Origin: Pseudoduganella albidiflava
GTDB taxonomy: Bacteria > Pseudomonadota > Gammaproteobacteria > Burkholderiales > Burkholderiaceae_D
Reading direction: 5' to 3'
DNA: 64,000 nucleotides
Assembly: GCF_004322755.1 (NCBI RefSeq)
Contig: NZ_CP036401.1
Coordinates: 806,001-870,000 of the forward strand
Positions 25,591 to 34,582 of the stretch are shown here, piece after piece (the first letter of the stretch is position 1; each line of letters begins with the position of its first letter). The position numbers and the translations under genes were made by a program. Below the pieces are notes generated by a model, which saw nothing but the letters and a program-made list of their open reading frames with translations, ran no database searches and was not told where the DNA came from.

Positions 25591-26052
25591 ATGAGCATTA
25601 CGTTTGGCCAGGATCTGCCGCTGGAGCGCCCCGATGCCGATGGCCGCGCTGCCCTGTTCGTGCCGAAAGCGGACATCAAGGACGATGTCCTGCAACTGGT
25701 GCGCAAGGGCGCCGCCGTGGTGGGTTTCGGCAACCACGACCGCAGCGTGACGATCTACTACGAGAGCAACCGCTTCAACGAACCGACGCTGGCCAAGTGG
25801 GAACTGAAGGCCCGCAAGGCCTATGCCCGTCTGGTGGACGACCTGCCGACCACGTCGAAGATGACGACCAAGCTGGAATACTTCGAGCAGGTGGGCTACA
25901 TCAGCGGCAAGGGCATCAACATCCGCCGCATGGACAGCCTGAAGCGCTGGCTGGAATTTTCCGATGCGATGGACACCGCGCCCGCCAGCGAAACCGTGAC
26001 CTGGGCGCTGCCGCCGCCACCGAAAAAATCGTCCATCGACACCGAGCGCTGA
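25591..26052 (+). CDS. Conserved-looking hypothetical protein
   Basis: 153 residues from MSITFGQDLPLERPD, with GGAG six bases before the ATG. The longer version of the frame starts upstream in the promoter region of the divergent gene and is rejected. The sequence is compact and charged (FVPKADIKDDVLQLVRKGAA, then NRFNEPTLAKWELKARKAYA). It ends in a Pro-rich tail (PPPPKKSSIDTER). No recognised domain, signal or membrane segment. It is followed by an intrinsic terminator into which an IS has inserted. Confidence 0.7.
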   Translation: MSITFGQDLPLERPDADGRAALFVPKADIKDDVLQLVRKGAAVVGFGNHDRSVTIYYESNRFNEPTLAKWELKARKAYARLVDDLPTTSKMTTKLEYFEQVGYISGKGINIRRMDSLKRWLEFSDAMDTAPASETVTWALPPPPKKSSIDTER

Positions 26053-26102
26053 CAAAAAAAGCCGATCCGGCGCGATACGGCGATAAAAACCTGTCAAATC
26101 AA

Positions 26103-26133
26103 CGCCCCGCCACTGTGCGGGGCGCTTTGTTTT
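26103..26133 (+). terminator. Intrinsic terminator split by an IS insertion
   Basis: CGCCCCGC (26103-26110), loop CACTGT, GCGGGGCG (26117-26124), then CTTTGTTTT. The T-rich tail TTTGTTTT (26126-26133) is exactly the sequence duplicated by the IS. The stem and first copy of the tail remain in place, so termination of the upstream gene should survive. Confidence 0.8.
26126..26133. repeat. Left copy of 8-bp target site duplication
   Basis: TTTGTTTT directly before the left IS end (GGCGCTGT). It is identical to 27273-27280. An 8-bp duplication is the IS1595-family norm. Confidence 0.88.
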
Positions 26134-27272
26134 GGCGCTGTTCGCGTTGAATAGCTTTGCCGTTGAGCACGAAACTTTTTCACATGTCGAGCTCGACAAA
26201 AGAGCCGATCAGTTAGTCTGGCGCCACGGCAACGCGCAACCAGTGCCGCGGTGCCGTCAGCTCGGCGGCATCGAGCACACGTAGCCAGCCGGTGTAATTC
26301 GCCAGGTAGCGGCTGGCGACACCATTGAATCGCCGCAGCCAGGTCTTGAAGCGGCCATGCCATCCGTTGACCCCTTCGATATGGAGTGCGCCGCGCGCCC
26401 GGACGCCGGCACGCACATTTATTGCTTCGTGCGTGATGCCGGCCTGCTTCGCGAAAGCCTGGTACGCCTTGGCGGCATCGGTGACGAGCAGGACATCGGC
26501 CGCCAGCACGGGCTTCAGGTGTTTCATCAGCTGGCCAGCAGTGACCGGGCCGCGGCCCGTCACGAAATCACAGGTTTGACGGTTGCGGTCACGGGCAACG
26601 AGGATGCAGTCCAGCTCCTTGCTGATGCCGCGTCGGCTGGCTTTACCGCCGCGTTTGCGGGGTGGGCGGTCCAGATGCCGGGAGCCTTTTTGTGATTCCA
26701 ACAAATAAGTTTCATCGGCCTCGACGATGCCTGATAGCTGCGAACGGGGCGCCCGGAGCACGGCGGCGATGAAACGGTGGCGCCATCGAAAGCTGGTCGA
26801 CTTGGCCACCGCCACGCGCCTGGCTGCCGAGCGCACAGGGGTCGACTCGATCAGGCATAGCAGGTATTGCAGCCACTTGTCGCGCAGGCGCAGACGGGCA
26901 AGCGGTGTGCCGGTCAAGGCGTTGAAGCTGCGCCGGCACGCCACGCAGCGATAGCGCTGCAAGCCACTGGCCTGTCCGCAACGATGGGCCCGCTGGCACC
27001 CGCAGTGCGGACAAGGCGGTCTCCCGGCGGCTTCCTCGATCAGGCGAAGGCACTGGCCTGGTTGCTCGACGTTGGCCAGGAAGCTGTGCAGCAATGTGAC
27101 CTGGTCTTCTGAAAGCTGTTGCTGGATCAACGCTTCAATCAATTCCTGAACATCCGCCGCGCCCATGTCGCCTCCTGATATACATGAAGTAGTTCAAATA
27201 CATGAAGTAGCTCAACAGGAGGTCAGACGATCATTCCGCCAGGAAGTTCCCCCAATTACCGCGCACAGCGCC
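26134..27272 (-). mobile_element. Complete IS1595-family (ISXO2-like) insertion sequence, 1139 bp
   Basis: Bounded by imperfect terminal inverted repeats, GGCGCTGTTCGCGTTGAAT at 26134 and, read inward from 27272, GGCGCTGTGCGCGGTAATTG. TTTGTTTT target duplications flank it. One transposase gene on the minus strand fills it. Between the transposase stop and the left end lies the perfect palindrome TGTCGAGCTCGACA (26185-26198) with a T-run on one side and an A-run on the other, likely a two-way terminator. Perfect duplications and an intact transposase suggest recent, possibly active insertion. Confidence 0.92.
26213..27166 (-). CDS. IS1595-family transposase
   Basis: 317 residues. The N-terminal zinc ribbon has CPHC and CVAC pairs (PPCPHCGCQRAHRCG, YRCVACRRSFNALTG). 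The DDE-type ISXO2 catalytic domain follows: VEADETYLLESQ, ELDCILVARDRN, VTDAAKAYQAFA and the late IEGVNGWHGRFKTWLRRFNG block. Length and order match ISXO2-like transposases, so it appears intact. The repeat CTACTTCATGTATTTGAA-type sequence between the right end and the start codon (27180-27210) contains two near copies of ATACATGAAGTAG. AGGAGGC precedes the ATG by two to eight bases. Confidence 0.93.
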   Translation of the reverse strand: MGAADVQELIEALIQQQLSEDQVTLLHSFLANVEQPGQCLRLIEEAAGRPPCPHCGCQRAHRCGQASGLQRYRCVACRRSFNALTGTPLARLRLRDKWLQYLLCLIESTPVRSAARRVAVAKSTSFRWRHRFIAAVLRAPRSQLSGIVEADETYLLESQKGSRHLDRPPRKRGGKASRRGISKELDCILVARDRNRQTCDFVTGRGPVTAGQLMKHLKPVLAADVLLVTDAAKAYQAFAKQAGITHEAINVRAGVRARGALHIEGVNGWHGRFKTWLRRFNGVASRYLANYTGWLRVLDAAELTAPRHWLRVAVAPD

Positions 27273-27280
27273 TTTGTTTT
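27273..27280. repeat. Right copy of 8-bp target site duplication
   Basis: TTTGTTTT immediately after the right IS end; pairs with 26126-26133. Confidence 0.88.
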
Positions 27281-27360
27281 GGGTCACCTCCAGTTCATCT
27301 GGCGGCAGTCAAATGCGTTATGATTGACGCAACAAGATTGCAAACGTGGATGGGGGATCG

Positions 27361-28896
27361 ATGGATGAATGGTGGCGGGCCGGGGACAGCGTGTGGCGCG
27401 AGGATGCCGCCACGTCCACGCGCTTCGTGCTCGAGGCGGTGCAGGGCGTGCCCCGCATCGACTGGGAACTGGCGCGCAACCGGCTGACGGATGTCGCGCT
27501 GCTGGTGGGCGCGGCGCTGCCCACCACGTGCACGCACGCGGCGATCTTCCCGCCCGAATTCTCCTTCTGCCCCGAATGCGGCGCGGCGCTGCATCGCGCC
27601 GGGCCGGTGCAGCATGCGGCATGGTGGGGGCCGGCCACCGGCCTCCTGCCACCCGGCGCTGCCACGCTGCCGCGGCATGTACCCCACGGATTGTCCCAGA
27701 CGGCGCTGCCGCTCGGCGAGGCGCTCGAAGGGCGCGAGCCGGAACCGGCCGTCGGCCGGCCGGACTGGCGCATGCCCGCGCCGCCAAACGCGGTGTGCGT
27801 GTTCGCCGCCGCCGATTTCGGTTTTTCCGCCCAGCGCCTGGTCGCGCTGGCGTACACCCGCAACGTGGTGCAGTACTGGGATCCGCCCGGCGCGCGCTGG
27901 CACGTCTTCGCGGCGGACGAAGGCGCGGCGGACCTGCACTTCACCGCGTCGGCCTATGCGTGGCTGCCGCCGGCGGAATCGCAGGGGGAGCGGCGCCGCG
28001 GCGAGTTCGGCATCGTGCCCACGGCGCATGGCCTGTTCCGCCTGGTCGTCAATCCGCTTGCGGAAAGCTGGCGCACCGAGCCGGTGTTCCAGGCGCGGCT
28101 GGCCGCCAGCCCGGGTGGCGTCGGCCGGCGCATCGCCTGCCCGTTCGTCACGCCCGATGGGGTGCGCCTGTGGAGTGCGGCCGCCGATGGCGCCGATCCC
28201 GAAGTGCTCGAGATCGACCCGCTCGATCCCGCCGTGCCGGTACCGCAGGCCGGCTGGTCGCGCCCGTTCAGCTACGACGGCCGGCTGTACTGGCTGCACG
28301 AGGAAGGCCAGCTGCTGTGGCGCCCCGGCCATCCGCCGCGCTGGCTGCCGTGGCCATTCCCGTGGGTGCCGCGCCTGCAGTTCGGCGGCCCGGCGCGCAG
28401 CCGCGACGGCCGCCTGTGGCTGATCGGGAACGACGGCGCCAACTATTCGTTCCGCGCGCTGGACGATGGCGCCGGCCTGGGCACGCCACAGGTCGAGTCC
28501 ATCGACGGCGCGCGGCTCGGCTTCGGCACCTTGCTGTTCCGCCGCGGCCACCAGGTCAAGGACGATCCCTGGTCGGTCGAGGACGTGGAAGACCAGGCGC
28601 GCGGCGATGCGCTCGTGCTGCCGCTGCTGGAAGCGGTATCGGCCACGCGCGACCAGCCGTCCGGCCTGGTGCTGCGCTTCCCCGGCTTTACCGGCCGCGC
28701 CGAGGCGGCGCTGGCCGGCGAGGTGCTGCCGCGCACCTTCGTCGAATGGATCGGCCGGCAGAACGTGATCCTCGACGAGATCGCCCGCCTGAAGAACCCG
28801 GGCGAGTGCGTGCCGTTCGTCTGGCACGGCAGCCTGTGGCTGCACCACCCGACGTGGAACGAGATCCGCGGCTGGAAGCTGGAGGGCTTCGCGTGA
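27361..28896 (+). CDS. First protein of the tubulin-like operon (unknown, beta-rich)
   Basis: 511 residues from MDEWWRAGDSVW, with GGGGGA just before the ATG. There is no signal peptide. A CPEC pair with an upstream Cys (FSFCPECGAALHRAG; Cys in PTTCTH) hints at a metal knuckle near residue 75. The rest is Trp/Tyr/Gly-rich with repeating beta-strand-turn units (VALAYTRNVVQYWDPPG, GRLYWLHEEGQLLWRPG, RDGRLWLIGNDGANY), compatible with a propeller. No known family is recognised. Its TGA overlaps the GTG of the next gene (GTGA), so the two are translationally coupled. The IS ends 80 bases upstream, inside what should be the operon's promoter region. Confidence 0.8.
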   Translation: MDEWWRAGDSVWREDAATSTRFVLEAVQGVPRIDWELARNRLTDVALLVGAALPTTCTHAAIFPPEFSFCPECGAALHRAGPVQHAAWWGPATGLLPPGAATLPRHVPHGLSQTALPLGEALEGREPEPAVGRPDWRMPAPPNAVCVFAAADFGFSAQRLVALAYTRNVVQYWDPPGARWHVFAADEGAADLHFTASAYAWLPPAESQGERRRGEFGIVPTAHGLFRLVVNPLAESWRTEPVFQARLAASPGGVGRRIACPFVTPDGVRLWSAAADGADPEVLEIDPLDPAVPVPQAGWSRPFSYDGRLYWLHEEGQLLWRPGHPPRWLPWPFPWVPRLQFGGPARSRDGRLWLIGNDGANYSFRALDDGAGLGTPQVESIDGARLGFGTLLFRRGHQVKDDPWSVEDVEDQARGDALVLPLLEAVSATRDQPSGLVLRFPGFTGRAEAALAGEVLPRTFVEWIGRQNVILDEIARLKNPGECVPFVWHGSLWLHHPTWNEIRGWKLEGFA

Positions 28897-30401
28897 CGCG
28901 CTGGCAGCGCTGGCCGGTGCTTGTCCTCGCGTGCTGTGCCACCTTCACCGCGCAGGCGGCGTCGCACGTGTTCCTGGTGCAGAACTCCGGCTGGATGGAA
29001 CCGTTTTATACGGACCCGGCATCGCCCTACAAGGCGCTGGTGACGGAAGTGGTGCAGGCGGCCATGGCGCCCGGCGATGCGCTGGTGCTGGCGGCGTTCA
29101 ACCAGGGCTTGCCGGGCGCGCCATCGCCGCGCGCGCTGCTGGCGCAGAAGGGCAAGCCGGACCGGGCCAGCTTGCGCGCCGTGCTCGATCCGCTGGAAGT
29201 GGGCCGCAAGCCGGGCGGCAAGGCCATGGCCGATACCGACCTGGGCGAAGCCGTGGGCAGCGCCATCGACGGCGCGCTGGGCGGCAAGCCCGGCCTCGTG
29301 TGGCTGTTCACGAACAACCGCAACAGCCCGAACAACGACCAGGCCACGGCGCGCCGCAACCGCGAGTTCTACCAGCTGATCCACGAAGGCGCGGCGATCC
29401 GCAAGGCGCTGGCGTTTCCGCTGAAGATGCCGGTGCGCGGCGCGCAGTACAGCGCGGGCGGCCTGATGGTCTACGTGTTCGCCGTGCAGGAGCAGGGCGC
29501 GCGCGAACTCGATGCGCTGCTGGCCAGCGGCCGCCTGAATCAGGTGATCACCGAAATGCCGGCGCGCCTGAAACCGCTGGACCAGGACACGGTGCGCCTG
29601 GTGCCGGCGCGCGTGGAAAACACCCCGGGCGTGCGCTACGCCGTGCTGCCGGATGGCCGGCTGCGCGCCGAGCTCGATGCCGGCACGCCGGCCGGCGCAT
29701 CGTCCGGCCACGCGGCCCGCATCACCTGGCGCCTGGAAAACACCATGTACCCGTACACGATCACGGCGGCCGACATCAGTGCGCAAGCCGCGCTGGCCGG
29801 TGAAGTCAAACCCGTCGCCCTGCAGACGGATGCGGTGCGCAATCTCGCGCCGGGCAAGCCGCAGCCGCTGGCGTCGTCGCTGACCCTGCCGGTAGCGAAC
29901 CTGCCCGGCAAGTGGTCGCTGGCGGCGCTGTCCACGGCCGGCTCCGCGCAGGTGATCCCGGGCCGCATCGAAGTCACGCTGGCCAACCAGCGGCTGGAGC
30001 TGTCGCAGGCGTTCCGCCAGCGCATGGCCGAGCTGTTCCCCGGCGACCCGCTGCCGGACATCTTCACGCCGCCGGCGCGGATCCAGGGCTCGCGCGCCGT
30101 GCTGCCCGTCGAAGTGCGCCTGCAATATGGCGCCGGCCCGCTGCTGGCGGCCATCGGCGGCCTGTTCGCGGTACTGGCGGCGGCCGGCGCGCTGGCGGTG
30201 GCCGCCACGCGCGGCCGCAAGGTCGTCGTCAGCGTCGACGGCGAACCGCGCACGCTGCGCACCAAGGCCGGCGCGAAGACCCCGCTGTACAACACGGCCG
30301 GCGACCAGGTCGCCGAGCTGCACACCACGCTGTTCGGATACCAGCTGGCGAACGTGCGCGAAGGCGCCAACGTCCAGCTCGCTGGCAGAAGTGGCAAATA
30401 A
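28893..30401 (+). CDS. VWA-like periplasmic-membrane protein of the tubulin-like operon
   Basis: 502 residues from a GTG at 28893; a 1010-residue reading of this frame is a read-through of the overlapping first gene. A signal peptide ends at AQA (about residue 22). SHVFLVQNSGWMEPFY then occupies the place of a VWA first strand, with QNSGW where a MIDAS DxSxS would be, so metal binding is not expected. Further VWA-like blocks are GDALVLAAFNQGLPG and GLVWLFTNNRNSPNNDQATA. A middle beta domain follows. One membrane helix (about 416-437) and a cytoplasmic tail of about 65 residues (VVVSVDGEPRTLRTKAGAKT) end the protein. The tail could contact the tubulin-like protein. Confidence 0.82.
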   Translation: MTRWQRWPVLVLACCATFTAQAASHVFLVQNSGWMEPFYTDPASPYKALVTEVVQAAMAPGDALVLAAFNQGLPGAPSPRALLAQKGKPDRASLRAVLDPLEVGRKPGGKAMADTDLGEAVGSAIDGALGGKPGLVWLFTNNRNSPNNDQATARRNREFYQLIHEGAAIRKALAFPLKMPVRGAQYSAGGLMVYVFAVQEQGARELDALLASGRLNQVITEMPARLKPLDQDTVRLVPARVENTPGVRYAVLPDGRLRAELDAGTPAGASSGHAARITWRLENTMYPYTITAADISAQAALAGEVKPVALQTDAVRNLAPGKPQPLASSLTLPVANLPGKWSLAALSTAGSAQVIPGRIEVTLANQRLELSQAFRQRMAELFPGDPLPDIFTPPARIQGSRAVLPVEVRLQYGAGPLLAAIGGLFAVLAAAGALAVAATRGRKVVVSVDGEPRTLRTKAGAKTPLYNTAGDQVAELHTTLFGYQLANVREGANVQLAGRSGK

Positions 30402-30442
30402 AAGTCGCAAAGAGCGCCAGACAAGAAACCAGAGGAAAAACC

Positions 30443-30910
30443 ATGCAAGCCAACGAACCCCAGCGCGATCCGGGTTTCCGGATCCCCGAAGACAAAGCCG
30501 CGCAGGCGCCGACCGGCGACGGCACGCTGTCCACCACGCCGCCCGGCGATAGCGCTGGCACGGCAGGAACCACGGGCACCGGCATCGAGGTCGCGCCGGA
30601 AGGCCAGGCACCGGCCACCGACACGTCCACGCGCGACATCGCCATCGGCGGCGCCGTGTTCCTGTTCCTGCTGGTGATCTTCTTCTTTGCCCGCAACGCG
30701 TTCTCGAACCACCTGGTGCGGCGCCGCGTGGCGCCGTCGTCGGCCGACACGGCCGGCTGGCTGCTGTTCTTCGGGCTGGCGTTCCTGTCCGCCGCGGTGG
30801 TGCTGGGCTTCGTCAACTCCACCAAGTTCCTGAACGTGGCCATCACCGGCACGCTGCTGGTGTTCGGCATCGCGGCGATCGCGGGCGCGCTGTTTACCGG
30901 GCGGAGGTAG
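30443..30910 (+). CDS. Small three-helix membrane protein of the tubulin-like operon
   Basis: 155 residues, ribosome site AGAGGAAAAACC before the ATG. The N-terminal 60 residues are polar, Gly/Thr/Pro-rich and probably flexible. Three membrane helices follow (about 66-83 IAIGGAVFLFLLVIFFFA; 105-124 GWLLFFGLAFLSAAVVLGFV; 131-151 NVAITGTLLVFGIAAIAGALF). No family is recognised. It sits 41 bases after the VWA-like gene and 3 bases before the tubulin-like gene, so it probably forms part of the same membrane complex. Confidence 0.8.
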   Translation: MQANEPQRDPGFRIPEDKAAQAPTGDGTLSTTPPGDSAGTAGTTGTGIEVAPEGQAPATDTSTRDIAIGGAVFLFLLVIFFFARNAFSNHLVRRRVAPSSADTAGWLLFFGLAFLSAAVVLGFVNSTKFLNVAITGTLLVFGIAAIAGALFTGRR

Positions 30911-30913
30911 GCC

Positions 30914-33900
30914 GTGGATCCGATCGGGAAAAAGACCGAGCTGAAAGTCGACCTGCGGCCGACGCTGTTCATCGGCGCCGGCGGCACGGGCATGGAAGTC
31001 ATGATGCGGATCCGGCGGCGCATCCTGTCGGCCGTGTGGAACCGGCATCATCCGGCGCGGGTGGAATCGATCGGCGAATTCCCCGTCGCGCGCTTCCTCC
31101 ATATCGACCTGGACAGCGGCGCCGTCATCGACGAGGGCAAGTCGCAGCGCACCGACCCGTGGTATGAACTGGTCAAGCTGGGCGACGAAGAGCGGCTGGT
31201 CGAGCCGATCGACCTGCAGCAGTACCACGAATCCGACGACAGCCTGGCGCGCTTCCCGCTGATCGAGAACTGGATGCCGCTGCGCCCGAAGAAGCTGCGT
31301 TCGCTGGGCATCGATCCCTCGCTGGGCGCGGGCCAGATCCGCGCCGTGGCGCGGCTGTACCTGTTCGACAAATATCCGAAACTGCGCGGCCGCATCAAGG
31401 GCGCGCTGAACTTCCTGGCATCGAACGCCGGCATCGAGCGCAAGGACAATTACCAGCGCCTGGGCCTGCAGGTGGATACATCGAAGTTCCGCATCGTCGT
31501 CATCGCCTCGAACGCCGGCGGCACCGGCGCCGGCACGGCGCTCGACCTGGGCTGGCTGGCCAAGGCGATCGCCCGGCAGGAAGTGGCCGACAGCCAGGTC
31601 GACCTGGTGATGTTCATGCCCACCGGGTATGCGCGCGCCAACAAGGAACGCACCGAGGCCAATGCCTACGCCACGCTGATGGAAATGGAGACGGCGATGC
31701 GCGACATGAACGCGCAGGTGCGCTGGGCCGATCCGGACAGCCTGGTCGGCCGCGGCGCGCCGTATGACGACGTGTATTTCGTCGACACCGCCAACCTGGC
31801 GAACAAGGCCACGCAGGATGTCAAGGACGTCTACCAGATGGTGGCCGATTCGCTGTTCGAGGATTTCGCCTCGGCCGATTTCGCCAACCGGAAGCGCTCG
31901 GTCGCCGTCAACCAGCAGCAGCACAAGCTGGGTCCGTTCAACCCGAAGGTGCCCGAGACGCGCTTCGGCGACATGCGCCTGTCGTATTCGAAGGTCTACT
32001 CGGCGTTCGGCCAGTCCGTGCTCGACACGCAGCAAGGCCTGCGCGAGGATATCCGCGCCTACGAGCTGGCGGCGCTGATGGTGAAAGCGTTCTTCGGCAT
32101 CATCGGCAAGGATGGCGCGCCCGCGCGCCGCGCCGGCGACGGCGAGCGCGACGTGTTCATGCGCGAGCACATGTGGCTGGCCGAGCGCCCGTTCGACGAA
32201 TTCCCCGATTTCAAGAAGGGCACGGTGGAAGTCACGCCGTTCCAGGAATACGCGCTGACCGACCAGCTGCTGATGGACAAGGACCAGCGCTCGCTGCTGG
32301 AGCGGGTGGAAGCGAAGGTGCAGGCCGAGATCGACCGCATCACCGGCGGCTACGACCTGAAGGAATGGCGCGCCAAGATCGCCGAGCTGCTGCCGCAGCT
32401 GGAGCGCGACGCGATCCGCGAAGCCGGCGCCATCGCCGAGACCAGCGAAGACCGGCTGAAGCGCCACACCCAGGAACTGGTGATGCGCCTGAAGGGCCGC
32501 GTGCGCGAGCGCCTGTATGCGCTGCTGGACGACCGCCGCCAGGGCGGCCTGGAATTCGTGCTGTCGCTGCTGGAGCAGATCAAGGCCCGCGTGGCCCAGC
32601 GCGATATCCCGCGCATGGAACACAACGAGCGCCGCTACCGCGAGATGCGCGATGCGCTGCGTACCCGGCAGGTCGAGGAATCGCTCAACAATCTTTCGCA
32701 GGCCGCTAGCAAGTGGATCAACGCCGGCGCGCAGGCGCGCGAGGTGATCGTCCACCTGAAGCGCGACATCGCCGATTACCTGCGCTTCCACCTGCTGTCC
32801 GTCACGGCGGGCCAGTCGGCCGAGGTGCTGCGGCAAGTGTCCGCGTGGCTGGGCGAGCCGCAATCGGTCGATGAAAAGGGCCAGGCCGTATGGTCCGGCA
32901 TCGCCGGCGAATTCCAGGAAGGGCGCCGCTGCGTGGAAGCCATGCTGGGCGCCGTCGACCAGCGCGTGGCGCAGCTGCGCGCCGACGCGCAGCACGACCA
33001 TGCCACCTACATGAAGCTGGCCAGCGACGAGCCGCCGCCGCCCGTGAAGCTGACCGGCGACGTGTCGGCGTGGAGCGAGGAAGTGCTGCTGGAATTCGGC
33101 GGCTCGGCGCGGCTGTTCCCGCAACTGGGCGACGAGAAGCTGCGTTCGTCATTGCTGCTGAAACTGTTCCGCCGGGCGCAGACGCAGCTGTCCACCGAGG
33201 AGCTGGAAGCGGGCGGCAACGCGGAACCGGCCGATCCGCTGCTCGAGCGCCTGCTGGCCATGTCCGTGCAGGAGCGGCAGCGCGTGTTCGCCGAATGGCT
33301 GAAGAGCGCCATGCCGTGGGTGAACGCGCGCTTCTCGGCCGAGTTCACGCCGGGCGCCGACCAGTTCAAGTGCTTCGTCGGCGTGGGCGACGTCAATGCG
33401 TGGAAGCGGCTGGAACCGGAAATCCGCGCCGCCGCGCCCACCGGCTATTTCCACGGCGAGCTGGTCAACATCGTCAACACCGGCGTCAAGGGCCGGGCGG
33501 TGTGCTACATCGAACTGTCCGGCTATCCGATGACGGTGCTGCGCGGCTTGCCCACCTGGCGCACCTCGTACCAGATCGAGAACCCGAAGATCCCGACCCA
33601 CCTGCACTTCGATGCGACGCGCTTCCGGCACCCGATCGCGCCCGGCATGGATGAACTGAACCGGCTGGCCGACGACTACGAATGGTTCCTGCAGGCCGTG
33701 GCGCTCGGCGTGCTGAAACGCAAGGCCGACCTGGCCGACCGCGAGGCATCGTTCCAGCCGCGCGGCCAGTACCTGTTCGAAGTGGAGCAGGGTTCCGGCG
33801 AATGGCTGCAGGTAGGCAACGAGTACGCGGTGCGCTCGAACGGGCTGCCGTCGTACTACCGCGAGCAGATCGTGGCCACCGTGCAGCAGCGCCTGGCCCG

Positions 33901-34579
33901 CATGGGGCCGCACCAGTTCCTGCTGCTGGCGGCACTGATGCGCTATTTCCAGCACCGCGTCTACCAGCCGCGCCTGGAAGTGGACGAGACCGGCGCCGAG
34001 CTGCCGTCGCCTTCGCTGCCGAACATCACGGCCAAGCGCCTGCACGACGAATGGCTGCGGCGCGCGCTGGCGGCCGAGCCCTCGCTGGCCGGCGCGCTCG
34101 ACCGCGCGCTGGAATTGCTTACGCAGTGGAGCGAGCCGGTGCCGGGATCGGCGTCCGATGCCTACCAGTGGGAAGTGCAGCACAGCGTCGACAAGCGCGT
34201 GCCGCGCGCCGAGTATCTGGCCGGGAATGCCGCGGCGCAGGCGCTGCTGGCCGGCGGCGTGTCGATCGCCAAGGCGGTAAATGCGCCGGCTGGCATTGCC
34301 ACGCCGGCCGCCGCGTCTTCCGCTGCATCGGGCACCGCGTCCGCCGCGTCCTCCCTGTTCAAGGTGTTCGTCAACCGGATGCAGCAGGGCCCGTACACGG
34401 TGGCCGAGCTGGCCGAGCGCATCGCGCGCGGCGAAGTCACCGCCGCCACCAAGGCCTGGAACATGCGCTGGGTGCCGCACGTGGATCAATGGCAGCCGGC
34501 CGGGGCGGTGGCGGAACTGGCGCCGCTGTTCGCCCAGGCGATCCCCGATCCGGTGGACGATATCCCCGACCCGGAGTAA
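30914..34579 (+). CDS. Tubulin_2-type GTPase-like protein with C-terminal GYF_2-like domain
   Basis: 1221 residues from a GTG. RPTLFIGAGGTGMEVMMRIR (residues 16-35) matches the first nucleotide loop of the tubulin/FtsZ fold. IASNAGGTGAGTALDLGWLA (198-217) matches the GGGTGTG signature loop. Both occur in Pfam Tubulin_2 proteins. A long middle region (about 450-750) is rich in Glu/Arg/Leu and likely helical (RLKRHTQELVMRLKGRVRER). The end (about 1150-1205: FKVFVNRMQQGPYTVAELAE, then AWNMRWVPHVDQWQP) is a GYF_2/DUF4339-like module used for protein contacts. No membrane helix. It is probably a cytoplasmic nucleotide-dependent scaffold, maybe filament-forming. The true role is unknown. Confidence 0.85.
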   Translation: MDPIGKKTELKVDLRPTLFIGAGGTGMEVMMRIRRRILSAVWNRHHPARVESIGEFPVARFLHIDLDSGAVIDEGKSQRTDPWYELVKLGDEERLVEPIDLQQYHESDDSLARFPLIENWMPLRPKKLRSLGIDPSLGAGQIRAVARLYLFDKYPKLRGRIKGALNFLASNAGIERKDNYQRLGLQVDTSKFRIVVIASNAGGTGAGTALDLGWLAKAIARQEVADSQVDLVMFMPTGYARANKERTEANAYATLMEMETAMRDMNAQVRWADPDSLVGRGAPYDDVYFVDTANLANKATQDVKDVYQMVADSLFEDFASADFANRKRSVAVNQQQHKLGPFNPKVPETRFGDMRLSYSKVYSAFGQSVLDTQQGLREDIRAYELAALMVKAFFGIIGKDGAPARRAGDGERDVFMREHMWLAERPFDEFPDFKKGTVEVTPFQEYALTDQLLMDKDQRSLLERVEAKVQAEIDRITGGYDLKEWRAKIAELLPQLERDAIREAGAIAETSEDRLKRHTQELVMRLKGRVRERLYALLDDRRQGGLEFVLSLLEQIKARVAQRDIPRMEHNERRYREMRDALRTRQVEESLNNLSQAASKWINAGAQAREVIVHLKRDIADYLRFHLLSVTAGQSAEVLRQVSAWLGEPQSVDEKGQAVWSGIAGEFQEGRRCVEAMLGAVDQRVAQLRADAQHDHATYMKLASDEPPPPVKLTGDVSAWSEEVLLEFGGSARLFPQLGDEKLRSSLLLKLFRRAQTQLSTEELEAGGNAEPADPLLERLLAMSVQERQRVFAEWLKSAMPWVNARFSAEFTPGADQFKCFVGVGDVNAWKRLEPEIRAAAPTGYFHGELVNIVNTGVKGRAVCYIELSGYPMTVLRGLPTWRTSYQIENPKIPTHLHFDATRFRHPIAPGMDELNRLADDYEWFLQAVALGVLKRKADLADREASFQPRGQYLFEVEQGSGEWLQVGNEYAVRSNGLPSYYREQIVATVQQRLARMGPHQFLLLAALMRYFQHRVYQPRLEVDETGAELPSPSLPNITAKRLHDEWLRRALAAEPSLAGALDRALELLTQWSEPVPGSASDAYQWEVQHSVDKRVPRAEYLAGNAAAQALLAGGVSIAKAVNAPAGIATPAAASSAASGTASAASSLFKVFVNRMQQGPYTVAELAERIARGEVTAATKAWNMRWVPHVDQWQPAGAVAELAPLFAQAIPDPVDDIPDPE

Positions 34580-34582
34580 ACG

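Noticed and set aside
27369..30401. A single 1010-residue frame covering the first half of the tubulin-like operon
   Set aside because: Its first half is Arg/Ala-rich out-of-frame reading of the 27361-28896 gene. Only the part from the GTG at 28893 has signal-peptide and VWA-like character.
29636..33124. 1162-residue frame on the minus strand
   Set aside because: It is a GC-driven mirror of the VWA-like and tubulin-like genes: His/Arg/Gln-rich, with no domain.
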